The translations under genes were made by a program, and so were the position numbers. DNA of 64,000 nucleotides from Gelidibacter algens (GTDB lineage: Bacteria; Bacteroidota; Bacteroidia; Flavobacteriales; Flavobacteriaceae), in the NCBI RefSeq assembly GCF_001678675.1, contig NZ_LZRN01000015.1, positions 24,126 to 88,125 of the forward strand, in the 5' to 3' direction. The first letter of the stretch is position 1. Each line of letters begins with the position of its first letter. Below the pieces are notes generated by a model. That model searched no databases. It saw nothing but the letters and a program-made list of their open reading frames with translations, and was not told the DNA's origin. Shown here one piece after another: positions 16,100 to 24,794 of this stretch.

Positions 16100-17545
16100 A
16101 TGAAATCACAACCACTATTAAAATCAGTCTCACTGCTGTCATTATTATTAATGTTCAGTTGTTTTGATGACAAGAAAACCGAATATGCCTCAGCTGAAGA
16201 AATTCCAGTCAGTCGAGAGATGATTGCAGAATTAACGGCGCCCCCTCACGTGCCAACACCAGTTGGGAAGCGTAAAGCCAAAAAACTAATTGTAAAAATG
16301 GAAATCCTAGAACAGGTAGGAGAAATGACTGATGGTGTCGACTATGTGTATTGGACATTTGGAGGATCAGTTCCTGGTAGTTTTATCAGAGCTCGTGTAG
16401 GAGATGAAATTGAATTCCATTTACAAAATCACCCAGATAATAAATTACCACATAATATTGACTTGCATGCCGTAAATGGACCAGGTGGTGGTGCAGAATC
16501 TTCTTTTGTTGCTCCAGGTCACGAAAAAGTATTCTCATTTAAAGTGTTGAATCCTGGTTTATACGTTTACCATTGTGCTACAGCTCCTGTAGGGATGCAT
16601 ATTGCTAACGGAATGTATGGCCTAATTTTAATTGAGCCAGAAGGTGGTTTAGCTCCTGTAGATAAGGAATATTACGTAATGCAAGGTGATTTCTACACTA
16701 AAGGTGCCAATGGAGAACGTGGATTACAGCCATTTGACATGCAGAAAGCAGTAGATGAACATGCAGATTATGTTGTATTTAATGGTAAAGTTGGGGCTTT
16801 AACCGGAGACGGTGCCTTAACAGCTAAAGTTGGAGAAACTGTCAGATTATTTGTCGGTAATGGTGGACCCGGTTTGGTATCGTCCTTTCACGTCATCGGT
16901 GAAATTTTCGACAAAGTTTATGTGGAAGGTGGCGATTTGGTGAATACCAACGTTCAAACTACCTTGATTCCTGCTGGAGGCGCGGCCATAGTTGAATTTA
17001 AGGTTGAAGTGCCAGGAACATTTATTCTAGTGGATCACTCTATTTTTAGAGCCTTTAATAAAGGTGCTTTAGGTATGTTGAAAGTAGAAGGAGAAAAAGA
17101 TAAGAAAATATTTTCTGGAGAGTTGATGGATAATATCTATGTCCCTGAAGGTCCTGGGATCCAAACAATGCCTACTACAGATGAAATTAAAGAATCTGAT
17201 ATACCTGCAAAATCGTTCGCTGAGCAAATGGAATATGGAAAGCAAATTTACGGTCAAACCTGTATTGCTTGTCACCAAGCAGAAGGACAAGGTATTGCAA
17301 ATGCATTCCCTCCTTTGGCAAAGTCAGATTATCTAAATGCTAATGTTGACAGAGCTATTGGCGCTGTACTTCACGGCTTAACAGGTGAAATTACAGTTAA
17401 TGGCGTGAAATACAACAGTATCATGACCAAACAAATGATCTCTCAAGAAGAAGTAGCCAACGTGTTGACGTATGTATACAACAGTTGGGGCAACAACAAA
17501 ACAGTGGTTACACCTGCAATGGTCAAAAAAGTGAGTGGCAAATAA
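16100..17545 (+). CDS. nirK: Copper nitrite reductase fused to cytochrome c
   Basis: A 481-residue lipoprotein (LLMFSC, Cys21). Residues 60-335 are two cupredoxin domains. The type 1 copper ligands are His118, Cys159, His167 and Met172 (HCATAPVGMH then NGM). The type 2 centre uses His123, His158 and His313, with the catalytic Asp121 (DLHAVNGPGGG) and His264 (FHVIGE). Residues 375-475 form a cytochrome c domain with CIACH (388-392), so electrons can reach the type 1 copper within one chain. It reduces nitrite to NO in the periplasm. The promoter has both Crp/Fnr- and Rrf2-type sites. The next gene, nirV, is a known nirK neighbour. Confidence 0.96.
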   Translation: MKSQPLLKSVSLLSLLLMFSCFDDKKTEYASAEEIPVSREMIAELTAPPHVPTPVGKRKAKKLIVKMEILEQVGEMTDGVDYVYWTFGGSVPGSFIRARVGDEIEFHLQNHPDNKLPHNIDLHAVNGPGGGAESSFVAPGHEKVFSFKVLNPGLYVYHCATAPVGMHIANGMYGLILIEPEGGLAPVDKEYYVMQGDFYTKGANGERGLQPFDMQKAVDEHADYVVFNGKVGALTGDGALTAKVGETVRLFVGNGGPGLVSSFHVIGEIFDKVYVEGGDLVNTNVQTTLIPAGGAAIVEFKVEVPGTFILVDHSIFRAFNKGALGMLKVEGEKDKKIFSGELMDNIYVPEGPGIQTMPTTDEIKESDIPAKSFAEQMEYGKQIYGQTCIACHQAEGQGIANAFPPLAKSDYLNANVDRAIGAVLHGLTGEITVNGVKYNSIMTKQMISQEEVANVLTYVYNSWGNNKTVVTPAMVKKVSGK

Positions 17546-17563
17546 TCATAATTATGGAAATTT

Positions 17564-17628
17564 AAGTTGAAGTTGAAATTGAATTTGAAATCGAATTTGA
17601 AATTGAAGATGAGATTGAACTTGAAACC
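17564..17628 (+). repeat. Degenerate hexamer repeat (TTGAAW)n
   Basis: About ten imperfect copies of a six-base unit (ttgaag, ttgaaa, ttgaat, tcgaat, ttgaac) follow the nirK stop codon. A shorter stretch of the same unit lies at 35851-35876 upstream of the fixH-like gene. Confidence 0.7.
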
Positions 17629-17634
17629 ATAAAT

Positions 17635-17748
17635 TAGAAGCTAGAAGCTAGAAGCTAGAAGCTAGAAGCTAGAAGCTAGAAGCTAGAAGTTGGAACCTAG
17701 AAGTTGGAAGCTAGAAGTTGGAAGCTAGAAGCTAGAGGCTAGAAACTA
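17635..17748 (+). repeat. Heptamer tandem repeat (TAGAAGC)n
   Basis: About eight perfect copies of tagaagc (17635-17689) are followed by degenerate copies (ttggaac, ctagaag, ttggaag, ctagagg). The unit is seven bases and lies in the gap between nirK and nirV, so copy-number change would alter the spacing of the two genes but no reading frame. It has no spacers, so it is not a CRISPR array. Confidence 0.9.
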
Positions 17749-17782
17749 AAAACAACAAATTATTAATTAAAAACATCCAATA

Positions 17783-18562
17783 ATGCGTACTAAAATCTTC
17801 AGATTGCCCATTGTTTTGATTCTTTTCCATATGTTTAGTTATGGACAGTCTGAAGGCATGGTGCGTATAGAAGGCGCACGTTATATTCCGTTATACGGAA
17901 GGGATTCCACTGTAGTTGAAGTCAAAGATTTTGATTTGGATGTGTATCCTGTAACCAATAGCGAGTATCTCGATTTTGTCAGGGAATATCCAAAATGGCA
18001 AAAATCTAAAGCCAAAGCAATCTTTGCAGATGCTACCTATTTAAGAAACTGGAAAAATGATCTTGAGCTTAAAGATGGCGAATTGCTCAACAGTCCGGTT
18101 ACCTATGTGAGTTGGTTTGCGGCAAAAGCCTATTGCGACTGTCAGGGCAAACGTTTGCCAACTATGGATGAATGGGAATATGCCGCCATGGCCGATGAAA
18201 CCGTCAAGGATGCACGCATAAAAAAATCTTACAACCAACAAATTTTGTCATGGTACGAAGCGCCACGATCCAATGAAAATAAGATTGGAGAAAACCCGAA
18301 AAATTACTGGGGTGTCTATGACTTACATGGCTTGGTCTGGGAATGGACCTCTGATTTTAACTCAGTATTACTTTCCGGAGAGTCTCGTAAAGACAATGAG
18401 AAAGATAACAATCTCTTCTGCGGAAGCGCTTCTCTCGGAGCTACAGATTTGATGAATTATGCAGCATTTATGCGCTATGCCTTTAGAGGCAGCATCAAAG
18501 CGAATTACGCCATCAAAAATCTCGGCTTTCGTTGTGCGACAGACGCTGAAAACACTAAATAA
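17783..18562 (+). CDS. nirV: NirV-like formylglycine-generating-enzyme (SUMF1) domain protein
   Basis: A 259-residue exported protein (signal peptide up to FSYG, residue 20). The SUMF1/FGE-sulfatase fold is recognisable in EGMVRIEGARY, DVYPVTNSEYLDFV, PVTYVSWFAAKAYCDCQGKRLPTMDEWEYAA, YDLHGLVWEWTSDF and AFMRYAFRGS. Proteins of this fold next to nirK are called NirV; their biochemical role in nitrite reduction is not settled. It follows nirK after a 237-bp repeat-filled gap and is separated from the Sco gene by two bases, so nirV, sco and the porin gene form one unit. Confidence 0.85.
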   Translation: MRTKIFRLPIVLILFHMFSYGQSEGMVRIEGARYIPLYGRDSTVVEVKDFDLDVYPVTNSEYLDFVREYPKWQKSKAKAIFADATYLRNWKNDLELKDGELLNSPVTYVSWFAAKAYCDCQGKRLPTMDEWEYAAMADETVKDARIKKSYNQQILSWYEAPRSNENKIGENPKNYWGVYDLHGLVWEWTSDFNSVLLSGESRKDNEKDNNLFCGSASLGATDLMNYAAFMRYAFRGSIKANYAIKNLGFRCATDAENTK

Positions 18563-18564
18563 TC

Positions 18565-19275
18565 ATGAAAAAAATATTTTTTATACTCTGCAGCATTCTC
18601 TTGATCTCATTCAGTGCCTGTAAAAAAAACACCTCCAAAGACACAGCACTTTACCAATGCCCAATGGCATGTGAAGGCGATAAAACCTATGAAGAGCCTG
18701 GAAGTTGTCCGGTTTGTAATATGGATTTAGAAGCTGTTGAAACGGTAACGGAAACGGAAATGTCTTCTGATGTGATTTCGGAAACCTCGATTTTTAATCT
18801 GACCTCAACCTGGACCACCCAAAATGGAGAGGACCTTCAACTTGAAGAGCTTAAAGGCGATGTCTTGGTGATGGTCATGATCTATACCTCATGCAAAGCG
18901 GCCTGTCCAAGATTGGTGGCCGATATGCGAAACATTGAAGCGCAACTGCCTAAAGATGGCAAAGACCATCTAAAGATGGTTTTCGTGAGTATCGATCCCA
19001 AAACCGATTCACCAGAACGGTTAAAAGCTTTTGCTGAAGAAAATGTTATGGATACAGCGCCTTGGTTATTTTTACGTTCTTCTGAAGACAATACGAGAGA
19101 GTTTGCAGCCGTAATGGCCGTGAATTATAAGAAAATTTCACCATTGGATTTTTCACATTCCAACATTATCAGTGTGTTTAATCAAGATGGGGAGATGGTA
19201 TTTCAACAAGAAGGGCTTGGGGTTAATTCTGATGCCACGGTGGAGCATATCAAAAAAGCAATTGCAAGTAAATAA
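18565..19275 (+). CDS. Sco1/SenC-type copper chaperone with N-terminal heavy-metal-binding domain
   Basis: A 236-residue lipoprotein (LISFSAC, Cys19). Residues 29-58 match the heavy-metal-binding domain (YQCPMACEGDK, SCPVCNMDLE). Residues 75-235 form a thioredoxin-fold Sco domain with copper ligands in TSCKAACP (Cys110, Cys114) and a His in DFSHSNIISV. Sco proteins deliver copper to CuA or type 1/2 sites. In this operon the target is probably NirK or NosZ. The extra CxxC/MxC segment may hand over metal within the same protein; that is inference. Confidence 0.9.
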   Translation: MKKIFFILCSILLISFSACKKNTSKDTALYQCPMACEGDKTYEEPGSCPVCNMDLEAVETVTETEMSSDVISETSIFNLTSTWTTQNGEDLQLEELKGDVLVMVMIYTSCKAACPRLVADMRNIEAQLPKDGKDHLKMVFVSIDPKTDSPERLKAFAEENVMDTAPWLFLRSSEDNTREFAAVMAVNYKKISPLDFSHSNIISVFNQDGEMVFQQEGLGVNSDATVEHIKKAIASK

Positions 19276-19346
19276 CTTCCCAATCTTCAATCGCATCAAC
19301 GTCAAAATCAAAACCTGTATAGGTTGATCCTTTAAAATCAAAAACC

Positions 19347-20600
19347 ATGAAAAAAATAATCAGTTTAGCATGTCTCGGCATTTTGGGTCACACAGCCTTT
19401 GCCCAAGAATTTGACATCAATCTCGAATTGAAACCACGTTTTGAATACCGTCACGGTTTTAAAACCTTAATTCCAGATAATGTTGATGCCGCCACTTTTG
19501 TATCCCAACGCTCGCGTCTTAACTTCAATTATGGCAGCGAACAACTGAATGCGTATATTTCTTTGCAAAATGTTAGGGTTTGGGGAGACGTCAACACCTT
19601 GTCTGCCAGTGATGCAAATGGAACGGCTATCCATGAAGCTTGGGCATCTTTCCGTTTGGATTCGCTACTTAGCTTTAAAATGGGACGTCAGGAAATTATT
19701 TATGATGATTCGCGGATTTTTGGAAATGTAGATTGGGCACAAACAGGACGAAGCCATGATGCTTTTATTGCCACTTACCAACCTAATGCCAAAAACAGAT
19801 TGGATGTGGGGCTCGCTTTAAATGAAGAAGATGAAACCCTTTTTAAAACGGATTATGATGTCAATAACTACAAGGCATTTCAATATGCGTGGTACCATAC
19901 AAAATTTGATGATCTAAATTTGAGTCTTTTAGCGCTAAATACAGGATTTACCTTTGATAAAGATGGCGATCAAGAAGTGGATTATAACCAAACTTATGGT
20001 GCTTTTTTAAATTTTGGAAAGAATAAGTTGAAAGCAGATGCATCCGTCTACTTTCAAACAGGACAAATTGCTGATAGAGACTTGAGTGCCTATAATTTGG
20101 CGGGAAATCTGCATTATCAAGTAGCATCAAACTTTAATGTGGGCATAGGAGCAGAGTACTTATCCGGTACAGATATGAATACAACAGATTCAGATATTAA
20201 AGCATTCAATCCGCTGTTTGGTACCAATCATAAATTCAACGGTTGGATGGATTATTTTTATGTGGGCAACCATATTAATTCTGTCGGATTATTGGATGTC
20301 AATCTTCCTATAAAATATCAAAAGGAAAAATTGACCTTGCAACTCGTCCCACATGTGTTTTCATCTGCAGCAACAGTTGTAGACAATTTGGGCAATGAAA
20401 AAGACAATTATTTAGGCACCGAAATTGATTTCTCCTTGGGCTATAAAATTGCAGATACTATTGATTTCCAGTTGGGCTATTCTCAAATGTTTGCTACAGG
20501 AACTATGGAAGTTTTGAAAGGTGGTAACAAAGACAACACTACGAATTGGGGCTGGGCCATGTTTGTGTTTAAACCAAAATTGTTCACGTACAGTAAATAA
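19347..20600 (+). CDS. Alginate-export-type outer membrane porin
   Basis: A 417-residue protein with a signal peptide (TAFAQ, residue 20). The rest is a series of amphipathic beta strands with the look of the AlgE/alginate_exp family: FEYRHGFK, SQRSRLNFNYGSEQLNAYISLQ, FKMGRQEIIYDDSRIFG, then repeated NVGIGAEYLSGTD-type strands. It ends in a C-terminal aromatic strand (FVFKPKLFTYSK). It follows nirV and sco with a 71-nt gap. A role as anion (nitrite/nitrate) channel is suggested by position only. Confidence 0.82.
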   Translation: MKKIISLACLGILGHTAFAQEFDINLELKPRFEYRHGFKTLIPDNVDAATFVSQRSRLNFNYGSEQLNAYISLQNVRVWGDVNTLSASDANGTAIHEAWASFRLDSLLSFKMGRQEIIYDDSRIFGNVDWAQTGRSHDAFIATYQPNAKNRLDVGLALNEEDETLFKTDYDVNNYKAFQYAWYHTKFDDLNLSLLALNTGFTFDKDGDQEVDYNQTYGAFLNFGKNKLKADASVYFQTGQIADRDLSAYNLAGNLHYQVASNFNVGIGAEYLSGTDMNTTDSDIKAFNPLFGTNHKFNGWMDYFYVGNHINSVGLLDVNLPIKYQKEKLTLQLVPHVFSSAATVVDNLGNEKDNYLGTEIDFSLGYKIADTIDFQLGYSQMFATGTMEVLKGGNKDNTTNWGWAMFVFKPKLFTYSK

Positions 20601-20651
20601 GACCTTTTGTCGGAAATTTTATACTGAAAATTTCGATCAAGTCATGACATC

Positions 20652-20695
20652 ATCCTTCGAGAAATTATGGTAATAATCTTCTTGAAGGATTTTTT
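20652..20695 (+). terminator. Terminator of the nirK-nirV-sco-porin unit
   Basis: A 12-bp stem (20652-20663 with 20679-20690, one G-U pair) is followed by tttttgttt. It separates the nir unit from the nos promoter. Confidence 0.85.
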
Positions 20696-20772
20696 GTTTC
20701 TAACAATCTGCAGACAAGGATTCCAATAAGGATTTCGTTGATGATGTGTCATTTTTTGTCAAATCTATTAAA

Positions 20773-20790
20773 TAGGACAATATTATCCTA
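20773..20790 (+). promoter_or_regulatory. Candidate Rrf2/NsrR-type operator of the nos operon
   Basis: TAGGACAATATTATCCTA is a palindrome with one mismatched pair of nine. Its centre is 20781.5, exactly 19 bp upstream of the Crp/Fnr box centre, as at nirK. Confidence 0.6.
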
Positions 20791-20793
20791 AAT

Positions 20794-20837
20794 ATGATTT
20801 TTATCATATATTTTGAAATGCTTAAGGTTTAAATTTG
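20794..20837 (+). promoter_or_regulatory. Crp/Fnr-type operator plus -7 element of the nos operon
   Basis: ATGATTTTTATCAT (20794-20807) is centred 29.5 bp upstream of TAAATTTG (20830-20837). The start site near 20841 leaves a leader of about 82 nt before the cytochrome gene. Confidence 0.78.
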
Positions 20838-20922
20838 TTAAATAAAACTAAAAAATAGGCACAGTGCTCTATTAAACAAGCATCTAGCTCAAATTTTATT
20901 CGCAAACTTAAACTATCAAGAA

Positions 20923-21414
20923 ATGAAAAAAACACTAAAAATTTTAATGATACTAGCAGTATCATTGGTTGTGGGTTGTGGTGATGGAGAAAAAAAGACC
21001 ACAGATCCATACCAAAAAAGCACACCTGAAAAGCAACCTACTAAAGTTGAAAACAAAGTAGCTGCATCTGAAAGAGTAGATCTTACCAACAAAGGTGTTG
21101 GGCCCATTACGTCCGTAACGCTTGCTCCAGAAATTGACCAAAAGATGGTCGCTCACGGGAAAGACGTTTATGAAAAAATGTGTACCGCATGTCATAAAGT
21201 TGACAAAAAGTACATTGGACCATCTCCCACAGGAATTTTGAATCGCAGAACACCAGAATGGGTGATGAACATGATTCTAAATCCCGAAGTAATGATTCAA
21301 GAAGATCCTCTTGCAAGAGAATTGTTGATGGAATTTAATGGGGCGCCAATGGCCAACCAAAATCTCACCGAAGAAGAGGCGAGAGCTATATTGGAGTATT
21401 TCAGAACCTTATAA
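20923..21414 (+). CDS. Monohaem cytochrome c lipoprotein of the nos operon
   Basis: A 163-residue lipoprotein (SLVVGCGDG, Cys19) with a low-complexity Lys/Thr linker. A class I cytochrome c domain follows with MCTACHKVDKKYIGP (haem attachment) and a likely Met ligand in GAPMANQNLTEEE. It is the first gene under the nos promoter and lies 10 nt before the fasciclin gene and about 0.6 kb before nosZ. It is the obvious candidate for the electron donor to NosZ, since no nosR, nosG, nosH or nosC genes are seen nearby. Confidence 0.9.
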   Translation: MKKTLKILMILAVSLVVGCGDGEKKTTDPYQKSTPEKQPTKVENKVAASERVDLTNKGVGPITSVTLAPEIDQKMVAHGKDVYEKMCTACHKVDKKYIGPSPTGILNRRTPEWVMNMILNPEVMIQEDPLARELLMEFNGAPMANQNLTEEEARAILEYFRTL

Positions 21415-21424
21415 TAACTAACAT

Positions 21425-21997
21425 ATGAAAACCAACCTTAAACTTTTAAGCCTTGCTGTTTTTGTAGTGACTTTTATGTCCTGCAAGGATACTCAAGAGA
21501 ATAAAATCGACACAGAAACCGATGTTGTTGAAACAACGAATAGTGAAAGACAAGGTCAAGCCTTTATTGAAGGTGACGTTGGCAAACCCAACGTTTTGCA
21601 AATTGCTATGGGTTCAGAAGATCACACCACCTTGGTGGCTGCAGTTCAAGCCGCACAATTGGAGAATTCCTTGGTAAATGCGGGTCCTTTAATGGTATTT
21701 GCGCCAACCAATGCAGCGTTTGACGCCTTACCTGAAGGTACCGTGCTGAATTTATTGAAACCAGAAAACAAGAATGCTTTGGCTGATATCTTGAAATACC
21801 ACGTAACGCCTGGTAACTATTCTAAAGAATTTTTAATGAAATTCAAAAAATTAGGACAAGCCAATAATCAGGATGTGCAGATAGAAATTGTAGATGGAGA
21901 GCCAATGATAGGTGGCGCAAAGATACTGGCTAGTGTGCCTGCAGGTAATGGCATTGTACACATTATTGATAAGGTATTACTACCTCCAAAAGAATAA
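21425..21997 (+). CDS. Fasciclin-domain lipoprotein
   Basis: A 190-residue lipoprotein (TFMSCKDT, Cys20). From about residue 50 it is one fasciclin (FAS1) domain: VLQIAMGSEDHTTLVAAVQAA, GPLMVFAPTNAAFDALPEGT, ILKYHVTPGNYS and the closing GNGIVHIIDKVLLPP. FAS1 domains are usually adhesive or protein-binding. Its place between the cytochrome and nosZ, with 10-nt and 29-nt gaps, means it is co-expressed with N2O reductase, perhaps as a docking or assembly factor. Confidence 0.92.
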   Translation: MKTNLKLLSLAVFVVTFMSCKDTQENKIDTETDVVETTNSERQGQAFIEGDVGKPNVLQIAMGSEDHTTLVAAVQAAQLENSLVNAGPLMVFAPTNAAFDALPEGTVLNLLKPENKNALADILKYHVTPGNYSKEFLMKFKKLGQANNQDVQIEIVDGEPMIGGAKILASVPAGNGIVHIIDKVLLPPKE

Positions 21998-22026
21998 TAA
22001 TTGACACTAACATAAATTTATAAATA

Positions 22027-23988
22027 ATGAAAAATATTTTAAAAACAACTGTTGCCCTGGTAACTATTTTGGTCGCTTTTACGAGTTGTAATAATTCGGG
22101 CAAATCAAATGGTCAATCGGGCGCTTTGGCAAGTAATGTTGCTGAAAAGGTATATGTGGCACCAGGCGAGTACGATTCGCATTATGCATTCATGTCAGGT
22201 GGGTATAGTGGTAACATTACCGTTTATGGACTACCTTCAGGACGAATGTTTAAGGAGATTCCGGTTTTCTCTCAATTCCCAACAAATGGCTATGGCTATT
22301 CTGAAGAGACAAAACCAATGTTAGAAACGTCTTATGGTTTTGTACCTTGGGACGATTCACATCATCCTGACATTTCACAAACTAATGGAGAGTTAGATGG
22401 CCGTTGGATTTTTATCAACGGAAACAACACGCCGCGTATTGCTAGAATTAGTTTGACAACGTTTGAAACTGAAGAAATTATTGAAGTTCCAAATAGTGCT
22501 GGTAACCACAGTTCCTCTTTTATTACAGAGAATACTGAATATGTGGTTGCAGGAACACGTTTTTCTGTTCCAGTGCCACAAAAGGATATGCCTATTAAAG
22601 ACTACAAAGGAAACTTCAAAGGGGCTTTATCCTTTATCTCTGTTGATCCAGAACATGGGCATATGGACATCAAATTCCAAATATTAATGCCAGGTTTTAA
22701 TTATGACTTGTCGCACCCTGGACGTGGAAAATCTCACGGTTGGTTCTTCTTTACCACATACAATACAGAAGAAGCAAACAGTTTGTTAGAGGTGAACGCC
22801 TCCCAAAATGATAAAGATTTTATTGCAGCGATCAACTGGAAAAAAATTGAAGAGTACGTCAATAATGGTGGTGGTACCATGATGCCAGCTAATTATGCGC
22901 ACAACTTATATGATGAGGCTACGCATATGGCTACATCTACTATGAAAAAAGAAGTACGTGTGGTGAATCCTGCAGAAGTTCCAGGAGCTATTTATTTATT
23001 GCCAACGCCTAAATCGCCTCATGGTTGTGACGTAGATCCAACTGGAGAATATATTGTGGGTAATGGTAAATTATCGGCTAACTTAACCGTACACTCCTTT
23101 ACCAAAATGTTAGATGCTATTGAGAAGAAGAAATTTGATGGCGATGCTTACGGTATTCCAATCTTAAAATTTGAAGACGTCTTGGCAGGTTCTGTAGAGC
23201 AACCAGGGTTAGGACCGTTACATACAGAGTTTGATGGTGAAGGAAATGCTTATACCACCTTCTTTATTTCTTCTGAAGTTGTAAAATGGAAATTAGGTAC
23301 TTGGGAAGTGTTAGATAGAAAACCAACATACTATTCTGTAGGTCACTTAACAATTCCTGGAGGAAACTCTCGTAAGCCTTTCGGTAAATACATGTTTGCC
23401 ATGAATAAAATAACAAAAGATCGTTATTTGCCAGTAGGTCCAGAAATGGAGCATTCTGCACAATTGTATGATATTTCAGGTGATAAAATGGAATTGCTTT
23501 TAGATTTCCCAACGCATGGTGAGCCGCATTATGCAGCTGCAATTCCAGCCGAGATAATCATGAAGAATTCCAGAAAAATTTACAGATTAGCTGAAAATGA
23601 ACATCCTCGAAAAGCATTGAGTGATGCGGATACCAAAGTGGTTCGTGAAGGTAAGAATGTACACATTTACATGACCACGATCCGTAGTCACTTCTCACCA
23701 GATAATATTGAAGGTGTTAAAGTAGGTGATAAAGTATTTTTCCACGTCACCAACTTGGAGCAGGATTTTGATGTCCCTCACGGTTTTGCTGTGATTGGCG
23801 CTAATACAGCTGAATTGTTGGTCATGCCAGGTCAAACCCGAACCTTGACTTGGGAACCAAAACAAGTAGGTGTGTGGCCATTTTACTGTACAGATTTCTG
23901 TTCTGCATTACATCAAGAGATGCAAGGGTACGTTCGTGTATCACCAGCAGACTCTAACTTGGAATTATCTTGGTCTTTGGGTGATTAA
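22027..23988 (+). CDS. nosZ: Nitrous-oxide reductase, clade II (Sec/lipoprotein type)
   Basis: A 653-residue protein with a Sec-type lipoprotein signal (VAFTSCNNS, Cys21) instead of a Tat signal, the hallmark of clade II NosZ. The N-terminal propeller holds the CuZ His ligands, seen in DDSHHPDISQTNGELDGRW, GNHSS, HGW, YAHNLYDEA and SPHGCDVDPTGEY. The C-terminal cupredoxin domain has the CuA ligands Cys621, Cys625, His629 and Met632 (CTDFCSALHQEM) plus His585 (DVPHGF). It reduces N2O to N2 in the periplasm. It is third in an operon driven by the dual-operator promoter, and is followed by a strong terminator. Confidence 0.97.
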   Translation: MKNILKTTVALVTILVAFTSCNNSGKSNGQSGALASNVAEKVYVAPGEYDSHYAFMSGGYSGNITVYGLPSGRMFKEIPVFSQFPTNGYGYSEETKPMLETSYGFVPWDDSHHPDISQTNGELDGRWIFINGNNTPRIARISLTTFETEEIIEVPNSAGNHSSSFITENTEYVVAGTRFSVPVPQKDMPIKDYKGNFKGALSFISVDPEHGHMDIKFQILMPGFNYDLSHPGRGKSHGWFFFTTYNTEEANSLLEVNASQNDKDFIAAINWKKIEEYVNNGGGTMMPANYAHNLYDEATHMATSTMKKEVRVVNPAEVPGAIYLLPTPKSPHGCDVDPTGEYIVGNGKLSANLTVHSFTKMLDAIEKKKFDGDAYGIPILKFEDVLAGSVEQPGLGPLHTEFDGEGNAYTTFFISSEVVKWKLGTWEVLDRKPTYYSVGHLTIPGGNSRKPFGKYMFAMNKITKDRYLPVGPEMEHSAQLYDISGDKMELLLDFPTHGEPHYAAAIPAEIIMKNSRKIYRLAENEHPRKALSDADTKVVREGKNVHIYMTTIRSHFSPDNIEGVKVGDKVFFHVTNLEQDFDVPHGFAVIGANTAELLVMPGQTRTLTWEPKQVGVWPFYCTDFCSALHQEMQGYVRVSPADSNLELSWSLGD

Positions 23989-24039
23989 TTTTAGACTATA
24001 TAATATTAGGGAGATTTTGTTTAGTGTTTATTTTCCTAT

Positions 24040-24083
24040 GAAAGGCGAGGGTTGTTTTTTTTCGCTCTCGCCTTTCTTTATTT
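24040..24083 (+). terminator. Terminator after nosZ
   Basis: A perfect 10-bp stem, gaaaggcgag (24040-24049) with ctcgcctttc (24067-24076), is followed by tttattt. Downstream nos genes would need read-through or a second promoter. Confidence 0.88.
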
Positions 24084-24145
24084 AAAACACTCGTAACTTT
24101 TCAATAAGTACTTAATTCAATATTTCAACATTAAATCTTTAAAAG

Positions 24146-24766
24146 ATGAAAACGGCTGGCATTATAATGATAATCGGTTCATTGCTTTTACTCGGACTCT
24201 TCAAATATCCTTTATGGAATATCATGCTCGGAGCCCCACAATATCCCGATCCTTTAGGAATGGATATTTATATAACTGGTATTCAAGGTGTAGATGAGTT
24301 CGACCTTCAAAATATAGATGGCCTCAACCACTATATTGGTATGAAAACAATTCCTAAACCCGAAGAGATGTGGGAGTTTTCTGTTTTTCCTAAAGTTATT
24401 CTTGGCATGTCTATTTTAGGTGTTGTTATTGGAATTTTAGGGTTTTTTAATAAAGTAAGTTATAAGTTCTTTTTAGGTTGGTTTATTTTAATGACTGCTT
24501 TAGGTGTTGCGGGAATGTATGATTTCAATAATTGGTTAATTGATTATGGAAGTAATCTCGACCCCAATGCCATTATCAAAGTTACGAATCCTGACGGAAC
24601 TCCCATGAGCTACAAACCGCCTTTAATCGGCTATCAAAAACTACTAAATTTTGATGTGGACTCTTGGCCTCATATAGGAGGGTACCTTATGTTTGTAGGG
24701 ATGTCCTTAACGCTTGTAGCGTTTTGGTTGGGACGAAGAGCAAGCTTAAAGAGGACCACACAGTAA
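24146..24766 (+). CDS. Conserved-position nos-cluster membrane protein
   Basis: A 206-residue protein with four predicted membrane helices: residues 4-22, about 90-110, 115-133 and 180-198. Between the first two is a soluble loop (MDIYITGIQGVDEFDLQNIDGLNHYIGMK). It lies directly after nosZ and before nosL, the place occupied by an uncharacterised membrane protein (often called NosB) in clade II nos clusters. Homology to NosB was not testable here, so no symbol is given. It may help maturation or electron transfer. A TAACTTTT sequence near 24094 is only a weak -7 candidate. Confidence 0.78.
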   Translation: MKTAGIIMIIGSLLLLGLFKYPLWNIMLGAPQYPDPLGMDIYITGIQGVDEFDLQNIDGLNHYIGMKTIPKPEEMWEFSVFPKVILGMSILGVVIGILGFFNKVSYKFFLGWFILMTALGVAGMYDFNNWLIDYGSNLDPNAIIKVTNPDGTPMSYKPPLIGYQKLLNFDVDSWPHIGGYLMFVGMSLTLVAFWLGRRASLKRTTQ

Positions 24767-24794
24767 ACGCTGTTCTTACAAAAACACTAAAATC

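Noticed and set aside
17635..17748. Regular repeats that might be a CRISPR array
   Set aside because: The seven-base units are directly adjacent with no unique spacers, and no cas genes are near.
17783..18562. Sulfatase-activating formylglycine enzyme
   Set aside because: The fold is shared, but no sulfatase gene is nearby and the position after nirK matches NirV.
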